Shown here one piece after another: positions 12,224-22,908 of a DNA stretch of 64,000 nucleotides. The notes under the pieces were generated by a model. The model did no database searches, had not been told where the DNA came from, and saw only the letters and a program-made list of their open reading frames with translations. The number at the start of each line of letters is the position of its first letter. Within the stretch, counting starts at the first letter, position 1. The stretch is from Histoplasma ohiense (lineage: Eukaryota; Ascomycota; Eurotiomycetes; Onygenales; Ajellomycetaceae): contig JAEVHH010000002.1 of the NCBI GenBank assembly GCA_017607445.1, positions 3,835,501 to 3,899,500 on the forward strand. Direction: 5' to 3'. The position numbers were made by a program, and so were the translations under genes.

Positions 12224-12369
12224 ATATATTCAGCAATCATTGTCATTTTCTTTGTTTTTATTTACTGACTGACTTCTGATAAATTTTATTAAACTGTTTC
12301 AAGTACTTCTGACTGTTCATTAAGTTTTTCTCAGATTTTCAAGAATTATCTGCATCTGTACAATCTTTT

Positions 12370-12432
12370 TGTGATGAGTTAGTATCTGTTAGTAATTAAC
12401 TTACGCAATCAACTCCTCTTCTGCACCTGCTT
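12370..12432 (+). repeat. First 63 bp of a GypB LTR, cut short
   Basis: Begins TGTGATGAGTTAG and matches the LTR start of all GypB copies as far as GCACCTGCTTG. The rest of the LTR does not follow anywhere in the window. It is joined abruptly to the tRNA-like module, so either that sequence inserted here or a rearrangement cut the LTR. Confidence 0.85.
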
Positions 12433-12521
12433 GTCCCCGGTGGCCGAATGGGTAATGCGGCCACCAGGTAGCGCCTTGGCGTGGGGACCCAGGGTGCGTG
12501 GGTTCGAAACCCACAGAGGAC
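12433..12521 (+). ncRNA. tRNA-like pol III module (SINE head or tRNA relic)
   Basis: TGGCCGAATGGG at 12441-12452 fits the pol III A box (TRGYNNARNNGG) fully. GGTTCGAAACC at 12501-12511 fits the B box (GGTTCGANTCC) at all but one base. GTGGG/CCCAC closes a perfect T-arm-like hairpin, and TTGTCC (12431-12436) can pair with GGACAA (12517-12522). GGTGGCCG and CGGCCACC form an 8-bp hairpin around the A box. I could not fit a normal anticodon arm, so a working tRNA is unlikely. A tRNA-derived SINE or decayed class II tRNA fits better. It keeps many CpG and CC/GG steps, unlike its surroundings. Confidence 0.5.
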
Positions 12522-13893
12522 AACATTACATTCAGAGTCAACTTCTCAGCTTCTAAAATAATGGAATGTGACAACTATCAGAGCAAAACCCCGAACGAGC
12601 CCAATTCTTCGAATTAGACAACGCGAGTACCCTCAATCGATTCCTACTGCCTCCATCAGTAACTGCTGAAAATTTGAAAAGATTTGATGAAGTTTTGAGA
12701 GAGATATTTGATGAATAGTGTTTTGACATCTGCTTGAATGGATCTTCAACAGTTCATCAAATTACTCCATCAATACTGAGTCAAATCAACTCAGATTTTG
12801 ATCACAGATAGATCTATCTTAAATTGATAATCTATTAAAATCTTATTTAATTTGATCTGCAGTTGCTTGAGTTATTCTTGATTCTCTGTTTGAGAAAACT
12901 CTGATCAATTTTTGTGTTCCAACACACTCATGCCAAGTCCCCTCTGAGTACCTCCCAGCCACACGTGCCTGCCAAGTAACAAAAAGATACCTCGGCACAA
13001 TTGACTAGTGCATACCCCATCAATTCAAATTCATCATCTCTCAAATCCCTCATTGAATCCCTCTGAATAACCCCTCCATTGATATAAACATAGAATAAAA
13101 GTGGAAATTTCAGTGTTTGAAAGATAGCTTGGTCCCTGCAAGTAGTTTGTATATATATTTATATATATATAATCTATTATAAAAGAAAAAAGTACAGATT
13201 TAGCCTGTTGATTCTTCATTTGCATACTCATTTCTTTGGAAACTCAATATTCAACTTATTGAGAGCTATTCAGTAAAATAAAGTGGTTCAATTTGAATGA
13301 AAAGGAATTCATTTAGTATTGAAAGCTTTTGATATTTCAGAAATATAATCTTAAACTGAGGTGGGATCTAGTTTAAGCAGAAACTTTGAGAAGCTTTTTA
13401 ATTAAGAAAAAGACAAAGTTTGAAAGAGATAGAGTGTTTTCACTGTTTTAACTCTGAGTTAATAAAACAGTGAAGTCTTACTCAAAGTCATATTTCTTTA
13501 ACTTTGTTTAGTAGCTGAAGAGCTTTCATTAATACTTGTTAATTTGCTTTTATATATCTCTGCTGAGTTAATTGAGCTGCACACTTGTTGTGTGGGAAAA
13601 CTTTTACAGTAAAGAATATAAATAGCTAGTTTTAACAGCTTCTCTTCAAAAAGCTGAGTCTTTTTTATCAGTTTTTCTATCAAAAACTGATACTTCAATC
13701 TTGACTTATTCAAATTGAAGTCATTAGTTCTCCTCTTTCTTATATTTGTAGCACTCAATTTGTGAAGATTTAACTGATTTATCTTTAAAAATCAGTTTCA
13801 GTTTGTTAAGTTCTCTTGAAAAACTTGATCTAGTTATTATTACTAGTAGGAAAAATAGACTGAAACACAATCAAATCATCTGTATCTATCAAT
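12522..13893. other. Unassigned region upstream of TadA, including little-mutated patches
   Basis: Sequence between the tRNA-like module and TadA ORF1. Parts at about 12522-12660 and 12910-13140 keep CC, GG and CG steps, so they seem to have escaped the mutation that shaped the rest; they may be unique host DNA or a young insertion. An AT microsatellite lies at 13148-13172. The last several hundred bases are probably the TadA 5' untranslated region, but its 5' end and target duplication could not be found. A minus-strand open stretch at 13498-13758 (86 codons, Lys/Ser-rich) is possible but unsupported. Confidence 0.5.
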
Positions 13894-15321
13894 ATGATGA
13901 AGAGAGATGTGTTTTCTGAAGAGATTTCTGAAATTGAGTTTCTAAAGAAAAGAAAAAAGAAATATCAAGATCAGATGCAAGAGATTGAGAATCTTGAAAA
14001 AGCTGCTAAGTTTTTGAAAAATCAATGCATGGAGGAAAAGAATACTGAAGTGCTTCAGATACTTTTGATTCAAGCAAGACAGTTGAATGAGATTCTCAAA
14101 TACAAACTAGAAATCTCTTCAAAACTTGAGAAAGTCTTTGAAACTAAAATGTTAAATTCTTTTCAAAAATCTGAGCAAAAAATAGAAACAAAAACTTATG
14201 CTCAGGCTGCAGCAGTTTCCTCCACACTTTCCTCCTCTTACTCTTCAAAGAAAAACACATCTATTGAGAAAAGAGCTCTGAATCAGGCTACAAAAAATCC
14301 TGATACTTTGAGTGCACAAAAATTAGAAAAACCAAGAAAAGAGCTGAAAGAAGAAAGACTTCTTCAATCAAAAGCTCAAAGACTGATTGTTAAAATCTTT
14401 AACAAAAAAGTTTTTGAGCAAAAAATGCTGTCAAATGCAAGTCTTATTTTTCAAATGAGAAATGAGATTAATCATGCATTGAACTCTATATCTGAAACTG
14501 AAATATACAAATCAGTTGTAGCATCAGTTGAAAGCTCTTTTCTGAGTAATTCTATAATTCTGACAACTATGCCTGAGTTCAACTCCAACTTCCTGATGCA
14601 AAATCAATATATTTGGGCACCAGTGATAGAATCTCTCTTGAAAACTGAAATTTCAGTGGAAAGAGATGAGAAATGGGGAAAATTTGTTCTTCATGACATA
14701 TCAACAGCAATCTTCAATCATGATGATGGGCTGGTTCAGCTTCAACATGAGATTGAAGATTTTAATTCAATCAAATTAAAAAAATTACCAATTTGGTTGA
14801 ATAATGAGGAACAAAGAGAAAACAGACAAAATGCTTCAGTTTTAATTATAACTGATTCATTTGAACAATCTAAAATCTCATTTGTAAGAATTGCTGGTAT
14901 GAGAATGAGAACATATGAGTTTAAAGATACAAGAGAAAATTTAAAAGCTCACACTCAATGTTCAAATTGTCAGAAATATGGTCATTTTGCAAATCTCTGT
15001 AGAAGAAATGTGAAATGTCAAATTTGTACTCAATCTCACAAAACTGCTGAACACAGTTGTCAATTTTGTTTAAAAAAAGGAGTTATATATGAGCACTCTA
15101 AGTCTGTTGCAAAATGTGCCAATTGCAAAGAGCCTCATTTTGCAAATTCAAAAGAATGTGTGTTTGCTTCTAAGTCAGGAAAATCAGTAAAATCAGTAAT
15201 ACAAACTGATACTTCTGTCTCTGCTAATATGAAAAATAGTGACAGTCAAAAAAGAAGAAATTCTCAGATCTCTAATTCTGTTGTATCTGAATCTCCTGAA
15301 AAACAAAAAATGAAAGTATAA
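13894..15321 (+). CDS. TadA ORF1, RNA-binding zinc-knuckle protein
   Basis: Open over 475 codons with no internal stop. The N-terminal half is Lys/Glu-rich with heptad-like stretches, probably coiled coil (residues ~10-100). Near residues 355-430 there are three Cys/His clusters: CX2CX4HX4C (CSNC...H....C), CQIC...H...C and CANC...H.....C, typical of Tad/I-group ORF1 and expected to bind element RNA in the RNP. ATG 13894 is the second of two adjacent ATGs (13891, 13894); both are plausible starts. It ends TAA, with ORF2 beginning ~140 bp downstream. An intact ORF1 beside a broken ORF2 suggests recent or light mutation. Confidence 0.85.
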   Translation: MMKRDVFSEEISEIEFLKKRKKKYQDQMQEIENLEKAAKFLKNQCMEEKNTEVLQILLIQARQLNEILKYKLEISSKLEKVFETKMLNSFQKSEQKIETKTYAQAAAVSSTLSSSYSSKKNTSIEKRALNQATKNPDTLSAQKLEKPRKELKEERLLQSKAQRLIVKIFNKKVFEQKMLSNASLIFQMRNEINHALNSISETEIYKSVVASVESSFLSNSIILTTMPEFNSNFLMQNQYIWAPVIESLLKTEISVERDEKWGKFVLHDISTAIFNHDDGLVQLQHEIEDFNSIKLKKLPIWLNNEEQRENRQNASVLIITDSFEQSKISFVRIAGMRMRTYEFKDTRENLKAHTQCSNCQKYGHFANLCRRNVKCQICTQSHKTAEHSCQFCLKKGVIYEHSKSVAKCANCKEPHFANSKECVFASKSGKSVKSVIQTDTSVSANMKNSDSQKRRNSQISNSVVSESPEKQKMKV

Positions 15322-15462
15322 AAGTCACCAAAGACTCCCATTCAAACACAAATGAGAGATACACATATGCAAGATATGATAGCTGTTGAAGTTGTGAATA
15401 ATAAATTTAGTCTATTATCTGACTCTGAATAAAGATAAAAAACCATTCAACAGTCTTATATA

Positions 15463-18400
15463 ATGCAGGAAAAACATCAAAAAAATGTTAAAAGTTATAC
15501 AAAAATCAAATTTATTCAAAATAATGTGGACAGAATAAATCCATGTCTTTATTTCTGTTTACAAATTGGCTATGAGCAAAAAGCAGACTTTGTTCTTATT
15601 CAAGAACCCAGACTTGATGCTGATCAAATGTATAGTATATCTCATCCAGCATACTATTGTTTTCTACCAGAGAAAACAGATATTAGAGTTAGAGTGGCAA
15701 TTTATGCTAGAAAGAATTCTAGATTTCAATTCAATCTGAGATATGATTTGATATCTGACTCTGATATTCTTGTTGGTGACATTGTGGATATGAAAAAACA
15801 GTTTGAAAATATTCAATTAGTCAATATCTACAATGAAAGATCACTGAGAGAAAACAATAGAACTTGGACATTTGATAGATGTTTAATGCAGTTGAAACCA
15901 GAAAAGAATTCAATAATCATGGGGGATTTCAATGCTCATCACTCTTGGTGGAATTCAGAAAGAACTCAATCAATTAGAGCTGAAAAACTAGTTGAATGGG
16001 CACTTTTAAACAAACTAGAGTTGATAAATGAGCAAGACATTCCCACTTTTCACAAGCCAGGTTTGAGACAGAAATCAATTATAGATCTATGTTTTTTCTC
16101 TAAGAATCTATATGAGAATAAACATTTTAATTGGTATATTAACTCAAATGAAACAAATGGTGCTGCCACTGGTCATGAGATAATTCAAGTTGATATGGAG
16201 TTGGATAGTAATCAAATAGTTCAAAACCCATTATATTCAAATCAATACAACTTTGAAAAAGCTCAGTGGACAGAAGTGAAAAGAATGATTGAAAAGTTGA
16301 AATTAGAGAATAGAGAAACTCTTTATTGGAAATCAGATACAAATCTTACAGATAAAATGCTTGAAGACAGAGCAAATTTAATCACTGAGATTATTCTTTC
16401 AAGTATAAAGAAATATATTCCATTGAAAAGAGTCTCTGAATTCTCTAAGCCTTGATGGAATGATGAGATTTCAAATAAAAGAAGACATTTAGCTAGAGTT
16501 AAAAAAGATTGAAAAGAAGATCTTGTTTCATTTGAGTATTTAAAGAATATTAGAAATGATTATTTCTCAACAATTAAAAAGGCAAAGACTGATTGTTGGA
16601 ATAACTTTCTAGAAAATGCTCAGGGGAAAGAGATCTTCAAAGCTTTTAGATATACTAAGTCAAAAACAATGTCTAAGCTACCAACATTAACTTATAATTT
16701 CCAGAATGAGGAAATTATAGCTAGCTCATTTGAAGATAAATGTCAAGCTTTTATGAGAATATTATTTCCATCATCAAATAATTCAACTGAGATTTGTTCT
16801 TTGCAAGAAGATAATGAATATGAACATGATAAGAAATGAGAATGGCCTGACTTAACTGAAGATGAATTAAAGACAGCTATTTTTTCATCTTCAAAGGTCA
16901 CAGCAGCAGGAGCTGATACTATAAATCATTTAATAATTCAAGAGCTTTATTCAGTACTAAAAGATGAGCTCTTTGAATTGTTCTCAAATCTTTTGAAATA
17001 TGAGTATCATTCTAAGTGCTGAAGGCATGCTGTTGGAGTTATTCTTTCAAAACCCAATAGAAAACCAACTATTCCTAAATCTTATAGAGTGATATCTCTG
17101 CTGAATTGTCTGGCAAAAATTCTGGAAAAGATAATTGCCACTAGATTGTCTTTTCTATCTGCTACTACTGATCTATTATATGATGATCAAATGGGAAGTA
17201 GAAAGCAAAACTCAGCAATTGATGCAGTTCTCTCTGTAGTTCATGATATTCAACTTGCAAAGAATGAAAAAATGGTTACAACTGCAATGTTTATTGATAT
17301 AAAAGATGCATTTGATTGTGTTTCACTTTCTCAAATGATCAATACTTTGATAGAACTGAGAATGCCAAAGTCTCTCATTAAATGAGTTATCTGTTTCATG
17401 TCAAAAAGAACTATCCAGTTGCTTTTTGATGGAATGAGACAAGATATAACAGATATTGAGATAGAAGTTCCTCAGAGTTCCCCAGTCTCACCCATTTTGT
17501 TTGCTATATTTGTCAAGTTTCTATTTATTGATAGACAAATGGCAATTATGGTGAGAACTCCAAGCTATGTGGATGATTTAGACCTAGTTGTAAGCTCAGA
17601 ATCAATTGTGAATAACTGCAATTTGATTGAGCAAGCAGCAACTGAAATGATTGAAAAAGCAAAATCAAAAAACATTGTTTTTGATATGGATAAAACTGAA
17701 TTAATTCACTTTTATTCAAATTTCAGAGAAAAAGATACTGAAGTTAAGCTTTTAAATCATTCAATTAAACCTAAAAACTCAGTTAGATGGCTTGGTGTTT
17801 GGTTAGATTCTCAATTGAATTTTAAATCTCATGTGCAAATAAAAACTGCAAATGCTGAAAGAATTTTAAACAGTATATTGAGACTTTCAAATACTGAAAG
17901 AGGTCTGACATTTCAAGCAATGAGACAATTATATATTGCCTGTGTGACCTCTGTTTCAGATTATGCAGTTCAGGTGTGGTGGAGAGGTCAAAAACACTTT
18001 ATAGAAAGATTTCAAAAACTTCAAAACTTAGCTTTAAGAAAGATTTAGAAGTATTCAAAACTACTTCAATTAAAGCTATGGAAATTGAAGCCTCTATTTC
18101 TCCACCACAAGTGAGATTTGATAAAATCTGTATGAATTATGCTCTCAGAATTATGAAGCTATATTCACATCATTCTATTAGAAAGAGAGTTTCAAGTTCT
18201 TTTCCAAATGAATCAAATGGATTAGAATTAGATTGGGAACTTTATCTTGATTGGAATGAAACTGATTCATCTGAAAATTCAAGTTCTTTACAAAGAAGAA
18301 GAATACCATCTCAGCTATTTAGAATTTGCTCAATGGTTAAGAACTGTTTCTCTAGTTTAAATGTAGAGAGAATAGCTATTGAAAATCTCTCTCCTTGGAA

Positions 18401-19382
18401 GAAAAGTCTTGATAATCTTGTTGATTTAAATGTTAGTCAACTTTCAAAAGAAGATCAGACTCAAGAACATTTAAAGCTTTTGAAACAAATGAAAAATAAA
18501 GCAATTCTTATATACACTGATGACTCAAAATGTGAGAAAACAGGCAATCTTGGAGCTGGAATAGCATATTCAGAAAATGATAAAAACTATATTCTTGATT
18601 CTTGACAAATTGGAAAAGAGTCAGAAGTTTTTAATGCTGAATTATTTGCAATTTCAAGAGCTTTCAAATTGATTGAAATGAAGATTGAACAATGGAAAAG
18701 ATTTGAGCATATTTGAATATTCTCTGATAGTCAAGCAGAGCTTAAAAGACTTCAAAGTAATAAAATCAGCAGTGGACAGTCAATGCTAGAGCTGATTTTG
18801 AAAAGTCTTCAAAATATTCAAAGAAAAATCTCATTCAATTGTTCTATTCATCTTCACTGAGTGCCTGCTCACATGGGTATATATGGAAATGAAATGGCTG
18901 ATAGAGCTGCAAAAAAAGCAACTGAATTAGAAATCTGCTTTCAAAGAATTGTAACATGAGCTTTTATTAAGAGAAAAATAAGAGAATCATGTTTGCAAAA
19001 ATGGCAAGATATCTGGCTTATGCAAAGAAAAAGTATGCATTACTCCAGATTTGAAACATAGCCAAAGTGGAAAACTTGTTCAATAAAGTGTAAAAAGAAA
19101 CTTTTTGCTACAATAATGCAGTTAAAGCTTGGGCATGGTTACTTCAAATCATATTTAACAAAGTTTAGAGATGATTTAAGTAGTCTATGTTTAGATTGTC
19201 AGTTATATGAAAATCCAGAGCATCTTCTGTTACTTTGTGCAAAGTATTCAGAATTGAGATTGAAACTGAGAAAGAAGTTTGAATTGAAACAATTAAATTT
19301 GAATCTGTTATTCAATACAGAAACTGGAAACAAGTTTTTAATTGAATATTTGAAAGAATCAAATGTTGCTACAAGAGTTTGA
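15463..19382 (+). pseudogene. TadA ORF2: endonuclease, reverse transcriptase, RNase H
   Basis: The endonuclease (15490-16200) shows QEPR, GDFNAHHSWW and IIDLCF, but where GSDH is expected it reads TGHE, so the catalytic Asp is missing. RT spans ~16850-17650 with ITDIEIEVPQSSPVSP (QGSP changed to QSSP) and YVDD near 17567. RNase H (18500-18930) shows YTDDS, AELFA, FSDSQ and a PAHMGIYGNEMAD block. The C-terminal knuckle CLDC...H....C is at ~19190-19240. Breaks: TGA at 16453, 16510, 16837, 17020 and 17383, a one-base deletion in a T run near 18043, then four more TGA and one TAG. All TGA are explicable as TGG changes. Confidence 0.9.
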
Positions 19383-19842
19383 ATGAATTGTCTGTTAAAA
19401 ATATTGAGATCAGATTTTCAATTTGATTTATTTTGATTTTTCTTTTAGTCTTTCTTTTCATCTTGCTTTGAAGTCTCTCTTAAATTGTTTATGATCAGTT
19501 TTAATTTGTTTTGAAAAGTTTGGTTTGTTTTTTGTTGATGTTATAGTTGTTGTCAGTGGTTTTTCTTTTCCTTGTTATAATAAAGCTGTCTTTTACAATG
19601 TTTATTTCTTTTGTTTTCAAACTAAGTTGTGTTGACTTACTGACATTCTTTTGATTTTGATTTCTTTGATTGAACAGTTTGAATAGTTGTTTGATTCTGG
19701 GCTGGAATTCTGATAATGCATGTTTTAAATTGTCTTTGTATATTAAATTATTCTTGAGTTGAAAAATCCTGAAGTGTTTCAGGTAGATGCCATAGTCACT
19801 GACTGCATGCATCTATAATTGAAGAATAATAATAATAATAAT
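19383..19842 (+). other. TadA 3' untranslated region and (AAT)n tail
   Basis: T-rich sequence after the ORF2 stop, ending in about six AAT units. The minus strand is open for 103 Lys/Asn-rich codons (19501-19812), but with no recognisable domain and with A-rich composition, so it is not called as a gene. Confidence 0.7.
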
Positions 19843-20651
19843 ACAGAAATGTCTGAATCCTTTATCTTATTTCTGAGTAAAGCACAGAAGATTGATTCTT
19901 TTGCTGCTGAGCAAAGAGAGAAAATAAAAGAAAAGAATATAACTGTCACTGAAAATATACTATAGACAATTTCTGAGAATGATATATTGCATGCTGATGA
20001 TCATGTGTATGTCCCTCAACAAAAGACACTCATTGATGAAATTATCAGTGCAAATCATGATAATTCACAGAGGGGTCATTTTGGTATAAAAAAGTTTATA
20101 GACAGCATTCAGAATAAATACTATTGACATGAGCTAGTCAGAAATATCAAAGATTATATATCCACTTATGATACTTGTCAAAGAGTAAAGTCAAAACAGC
20201 ACAGACAATATGAAGAATTGAGTACAATCTTCTTATCATCAAATTCTTTTGAATTCATTACTATAGATTTTATTACAGATTTGTCAGCCTCTACATTTCT
20301 TCATCAAATCTACAATGCAATTTTAGTGATTGTGGATATATATACCAAGTTTACAATCTATATTCCTTGCATCAAAAACATTACAGCTGATGAACTAGCA
20401 GAAATCATTTATACCAAGTTCTATACAATTTACAGAGTACTCAAAAACCATATATCTGATCAAGATTTGCTGTTTACAAGCCATTATTGATCCATCTTTT
20501 GTTATATGCTAGACATACATCAGAAACTTTCAACAGTCTTTCACTCTTAAACAGATGATCAAACAGAATAACAAAATCAAATCTTGAAACATTATTTTCA
20601 ATACTTTACCAACTATCATCAAGATGACTGAGCATGCTGACTATCACTAAT
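19843..20651 (+). mobile_element. GypA copy A3, pol fragment (integrase)
   Basis: Corresponds to 60800-61600 of A5: the RNase H-integrase linker, the H/C zinc region (HDN...GHFGIKKF...YDTCQ) and the integrase core up to THYQDD-like sequence. The left part is replaced by TadA. On the right it is cut by GypB B4 (TSD copy CTAAT 20647-20651) and would resume outside the window. TGA replaces Trp in places. Confidence 0.85.
20218..20490 (+). pseudogene. pol: GypA integrase core fragment (A3)
   Basis: The longest unbroken piece of the A3 fragment, 90 codons. It carries the start of the retroviral-type integrase core, including the first catalytic Asp region (FITIDFITDL) and the NITADELAE and VSDQDLLFTS-like block with the second Asp (here ISDQD). 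It ends in TGA for a Trp. The same segment in A4 is 43404-43676 and in A5 61173-61418, where SDQD reads FNQD or FNxD. It has no independent function. Confidence 0.8.
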
Positions 20652-21185
20652 TGTGATGCGTTAGCATCTGTTAGTAATTAACTTACACAATCAACTCCTC
20701 TTCTGCATCTGCTCATTTCTGACCATTGTGATCTTGCATAACTTTCAATGTTCTTCTGCTCTGTGCTCTGCACTTGTGTAGTCTCTAACAATTCTTCTGT
20801 GTAGCTTCTAACATTCTCTCACTTTATGTTTCATACTCATATAGTCTCTAACAATTCTTCTGCATAGCCTTCAATGATTCTTTCATCTCACATTTCACAC
20901 TTATATAGTTTCTAACAATTCTTCTGTGTAGCTCTCAATGATTCTCTCACCTCATACTCTGCACTTGTATAGTTTCTAACAATTCTTTCATATAGCTTTT
21001 AATGTTCTTCCACTCTGCATTTCACTGTGAAGTGGCTTCTGATATTCTTTCACTCTGAATTTCTCTCTATAAGAACTCTCTTCATACAATCTTTTCTTCT
21101 GATTTCTTTTCTCTTTCTTTTCTTAATCAATTCATAATCTGTATTAGAATAGTGCTAGATTGTTAATTGAAGTACATCTGTTATA
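20652..21185 (+). repeat. GypB 5' LTR (B4)
   Basis: 534 bp, TGTGATGCGTTAG to CTGTTATA (terminal CA mutated to TA). It contains tandem ~63-bp units (TAGT.TCTAACAATTCTT...), one fewer than in B5 and B6. A clear empty-site comparison exists in A5 near 61600. Confidence 0.95.
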
Positions 21186-21562
21186 TTACAAATTGATTCT
21201 TCTGCATTTAAAGTCTGAGTGTTTCATTATTAGTTCTTACATCTGAGTGCATTGTTATCAGTTCTTACATCTGAGTGCATCATTTACAGATCTGAGTGTC
21301 TAGTCATTACAAGAGATCTCTCATGAGCCTGAGTGCTCTCATTGTTAGTTATATAGATTATCATATCTAAGTGTCTGAGACACAATTGATCATGTTCTAC
21401 AAGGTCTGAGTGTCTATGAACCATAACACTGCAAATAGTGTTCATGAAGAAGCTTGACAAAGCTTAGCATCACAACACTGCAAATAGTGTCTGTGACAGA
21501 ACTGAGTGTCTACAAGTATTTCTTTTTCTTTTTTTTATTATTATATATTTTTAGATATCAAA

Positions 21563-22576
21563 ATGAACTATGAACAATTCTACAAACACCCACTGCATTC
21601 AAATGCAGTGGACAATAACTTAGATCTACAAAGCATCCTTCAGCAGCAGATGCTACAGATAATCAAATTGCAATGATGACTTGCTAAAATGAGCACTTCT
21701 GCATTCATCATTTCTTCTACACTCACATCTCACAAAAAGTTCTCAAGAGAGAAGCTCTCAATCCTCAACAAATATGAGAAAGATCTAGCACTTTACCTCA
21801 TGTGAAAGTCAAAAGTGAATATCAAATTGAACATTGATGAACAAGCAATAGACTTGCTATTCAATCAAGTGTGGTATATTCATAGCAGATTGAATGATAA
21901 TGTGTTAGCAAAATTCCAACTCTGAATGAGTCATTGTCAGAATCATCAGTGTACATCAGAGTTAGTCTTTCAACAACTCAACTCTCTCTTTCTCAATTCT
22001 ACACTTCAAGTCAAGATGTTGAACTGGCTTAATCAGACTCATCAGATGAATGTTGTATTGACAACTTATCTTTCTGAATTCAATTGCAAGCTTCTAGAAG
22101 CAGATGGGCAAGACTGAAATGATGTCATCAAGATCAATATATTATTCAAGAACTTGAACTTTCAGTTGTATAACTGAAGTATAGAGTGTCTGAAGCTCTT
22201 AACATACAGCAAATTCTGCACTGATTTTTGTCTGTTGAACAACAATCTGTCTCAGTTCTGTGCACTTCAAAATTGCAGAGAATTCCACTGAATAAATGTG
22301 TATGTCTCAAATCACTCTGCAGCACCCCCCATCTCCAAATCAGAATCAATGAACTGAGTTTCACATGTAAATGCAAGTCATCTGAGAGTTCTCAATGTTT
22401 CAGAGAAGAATGCTGCTGACTGAATTGTCAGAGAAGTCTGCATACACTGCAACAAGTCAGAGCACTTCACAAATCAATGTCTGAATGTAATCATTCCAAG
22501 TAAACCCCCCACACATGTGAATGCTACATCGTCTGTGGACAAGCAAGAACAGGGAAAAGAAGAGCTCTCATTCTAA
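21563..22576 (+). pseudogene. gag: GypB gag (B4)
   Basis: 337-codon frame from ATG 21563 to TAA 22574-22576, the same length as in B5 (26173-27186) and B6 (53985-54998). The N-terminus is Gln-rich (ILQQQ...), followed by the retrotransposon capsid-like region (KYEKDLALYL, QLNSLFLN, TYLSEFN). A CX2CX4HX4C knuckle (CIHCNKSEHFTNQC-like) precedes the end and should bind the RNA genome. Several TGA codons stand at Trp positions. Pol follows in the -1 frame. Confidence 0.88.
22552..22558 (+). promoter_or_regulatory. Putative -1 frameshift heptamer, GypB gag-pol
   Basis: G GGA AAA in the gag frame, 16 bases before the gag stop, with pol open in the -1 frame. In B5 and B6 the same place reads G AGA AAA, one GG-to-GA change away, so B4 keeps the likely ancestral slippery site. 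Confidence 0.55.
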
Positions 22577-22908
22577 AATATGAATGAAAGCTCAAGAAGC
22601 AGAAAGCTAGCTAAAGATTCAAGCAGAAAATGCAAGTGAATGCAATTATGATCTCTGTCATTGTAAATAGTCTAGTCAACATATGAGCAATGATAGACAG
22701 TGGTTTTCTTCATTACACTCTTATAGACACTCAGCTGATTGAGAAGCATAAGCTTCATCCTTACAACTACTCACAAATGTAGAGATACATTTGAATTTTC
22801 CATTTTCTAACTGTTTTTTTGTATAATTATAACCCTTCAATCTGTTCAACATCATTGCACATCCTCTGTGATTACTCTATGTGTGTGTACTGCACAGGTT
22901 GAGTGGTC

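Larger units (their letters stand above)
13894..19842 (+). mobile_element. TadA, Tad-type LINE with ORF1, ORF2 and (AAT)n tail
   Basis: Non-LTR retrotransposon distinct from TadB: different ORF1, different endonuclease, and an (AAT)n tail at 19825-19842 in place of (AAAC)n. Order: zinc-knuckle ORF1, then ORF2 with endonuclease, RT, RNase H and C-terminal knuckle, then a T-rich 3' UTR. It abuts GypA sequence (ACAGAAATG) directly after the tail. The start given is the ORF1 ATG; the real 5' end lies upstream and is undefined. It is the least decayed LINE here. Confidence 0.92.
20652..22757 (+). mobile_element. GypB copy B4, 5' part
   Basis: Chromovirus with 5' LTR (20652-21185), leader, gag and the start of protease. 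It inserted in GypA A3 (target CTAAT). At 22757 it is interrupted by TadB T2, and its sequence resumes at 49798 after T2, both sides carrying the 16-bp duplication AGAAGCATAAGCTTCA. It is interrupted again at 50675 by GypA A5; the remainder is outside the window. Confidence 0.95.

Noticed and set aside
12433..12521. Functional tRNA gene
   Set aside because: No proper anticodon stem-loop could be drawn and the acceptor has mismatches; only the pol III boxes and T arm are convincing.
13148..13172. AT microsatellite as a promoter or origin
   Set aside because: Simple TATATA repeat with no linked gene start or other signal.
16453..18605. In-frame TGA at Trp positions as a sign of a UGA=Trp nuclear code
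   Set aside because: TGG is still common in the same frames, gag genes end at conserved TAA rather than relying on code, and matching G-to-A changes hit Gly, Asp and Pro codons and splice donors as well. Mutation explains all of them.
19501..19812. 103-codon Lys/Asn-rich minus-strand ORF in TadA 3' UTR
   Set aside because: A-rich composition effect, no domain, no second copy to compare.
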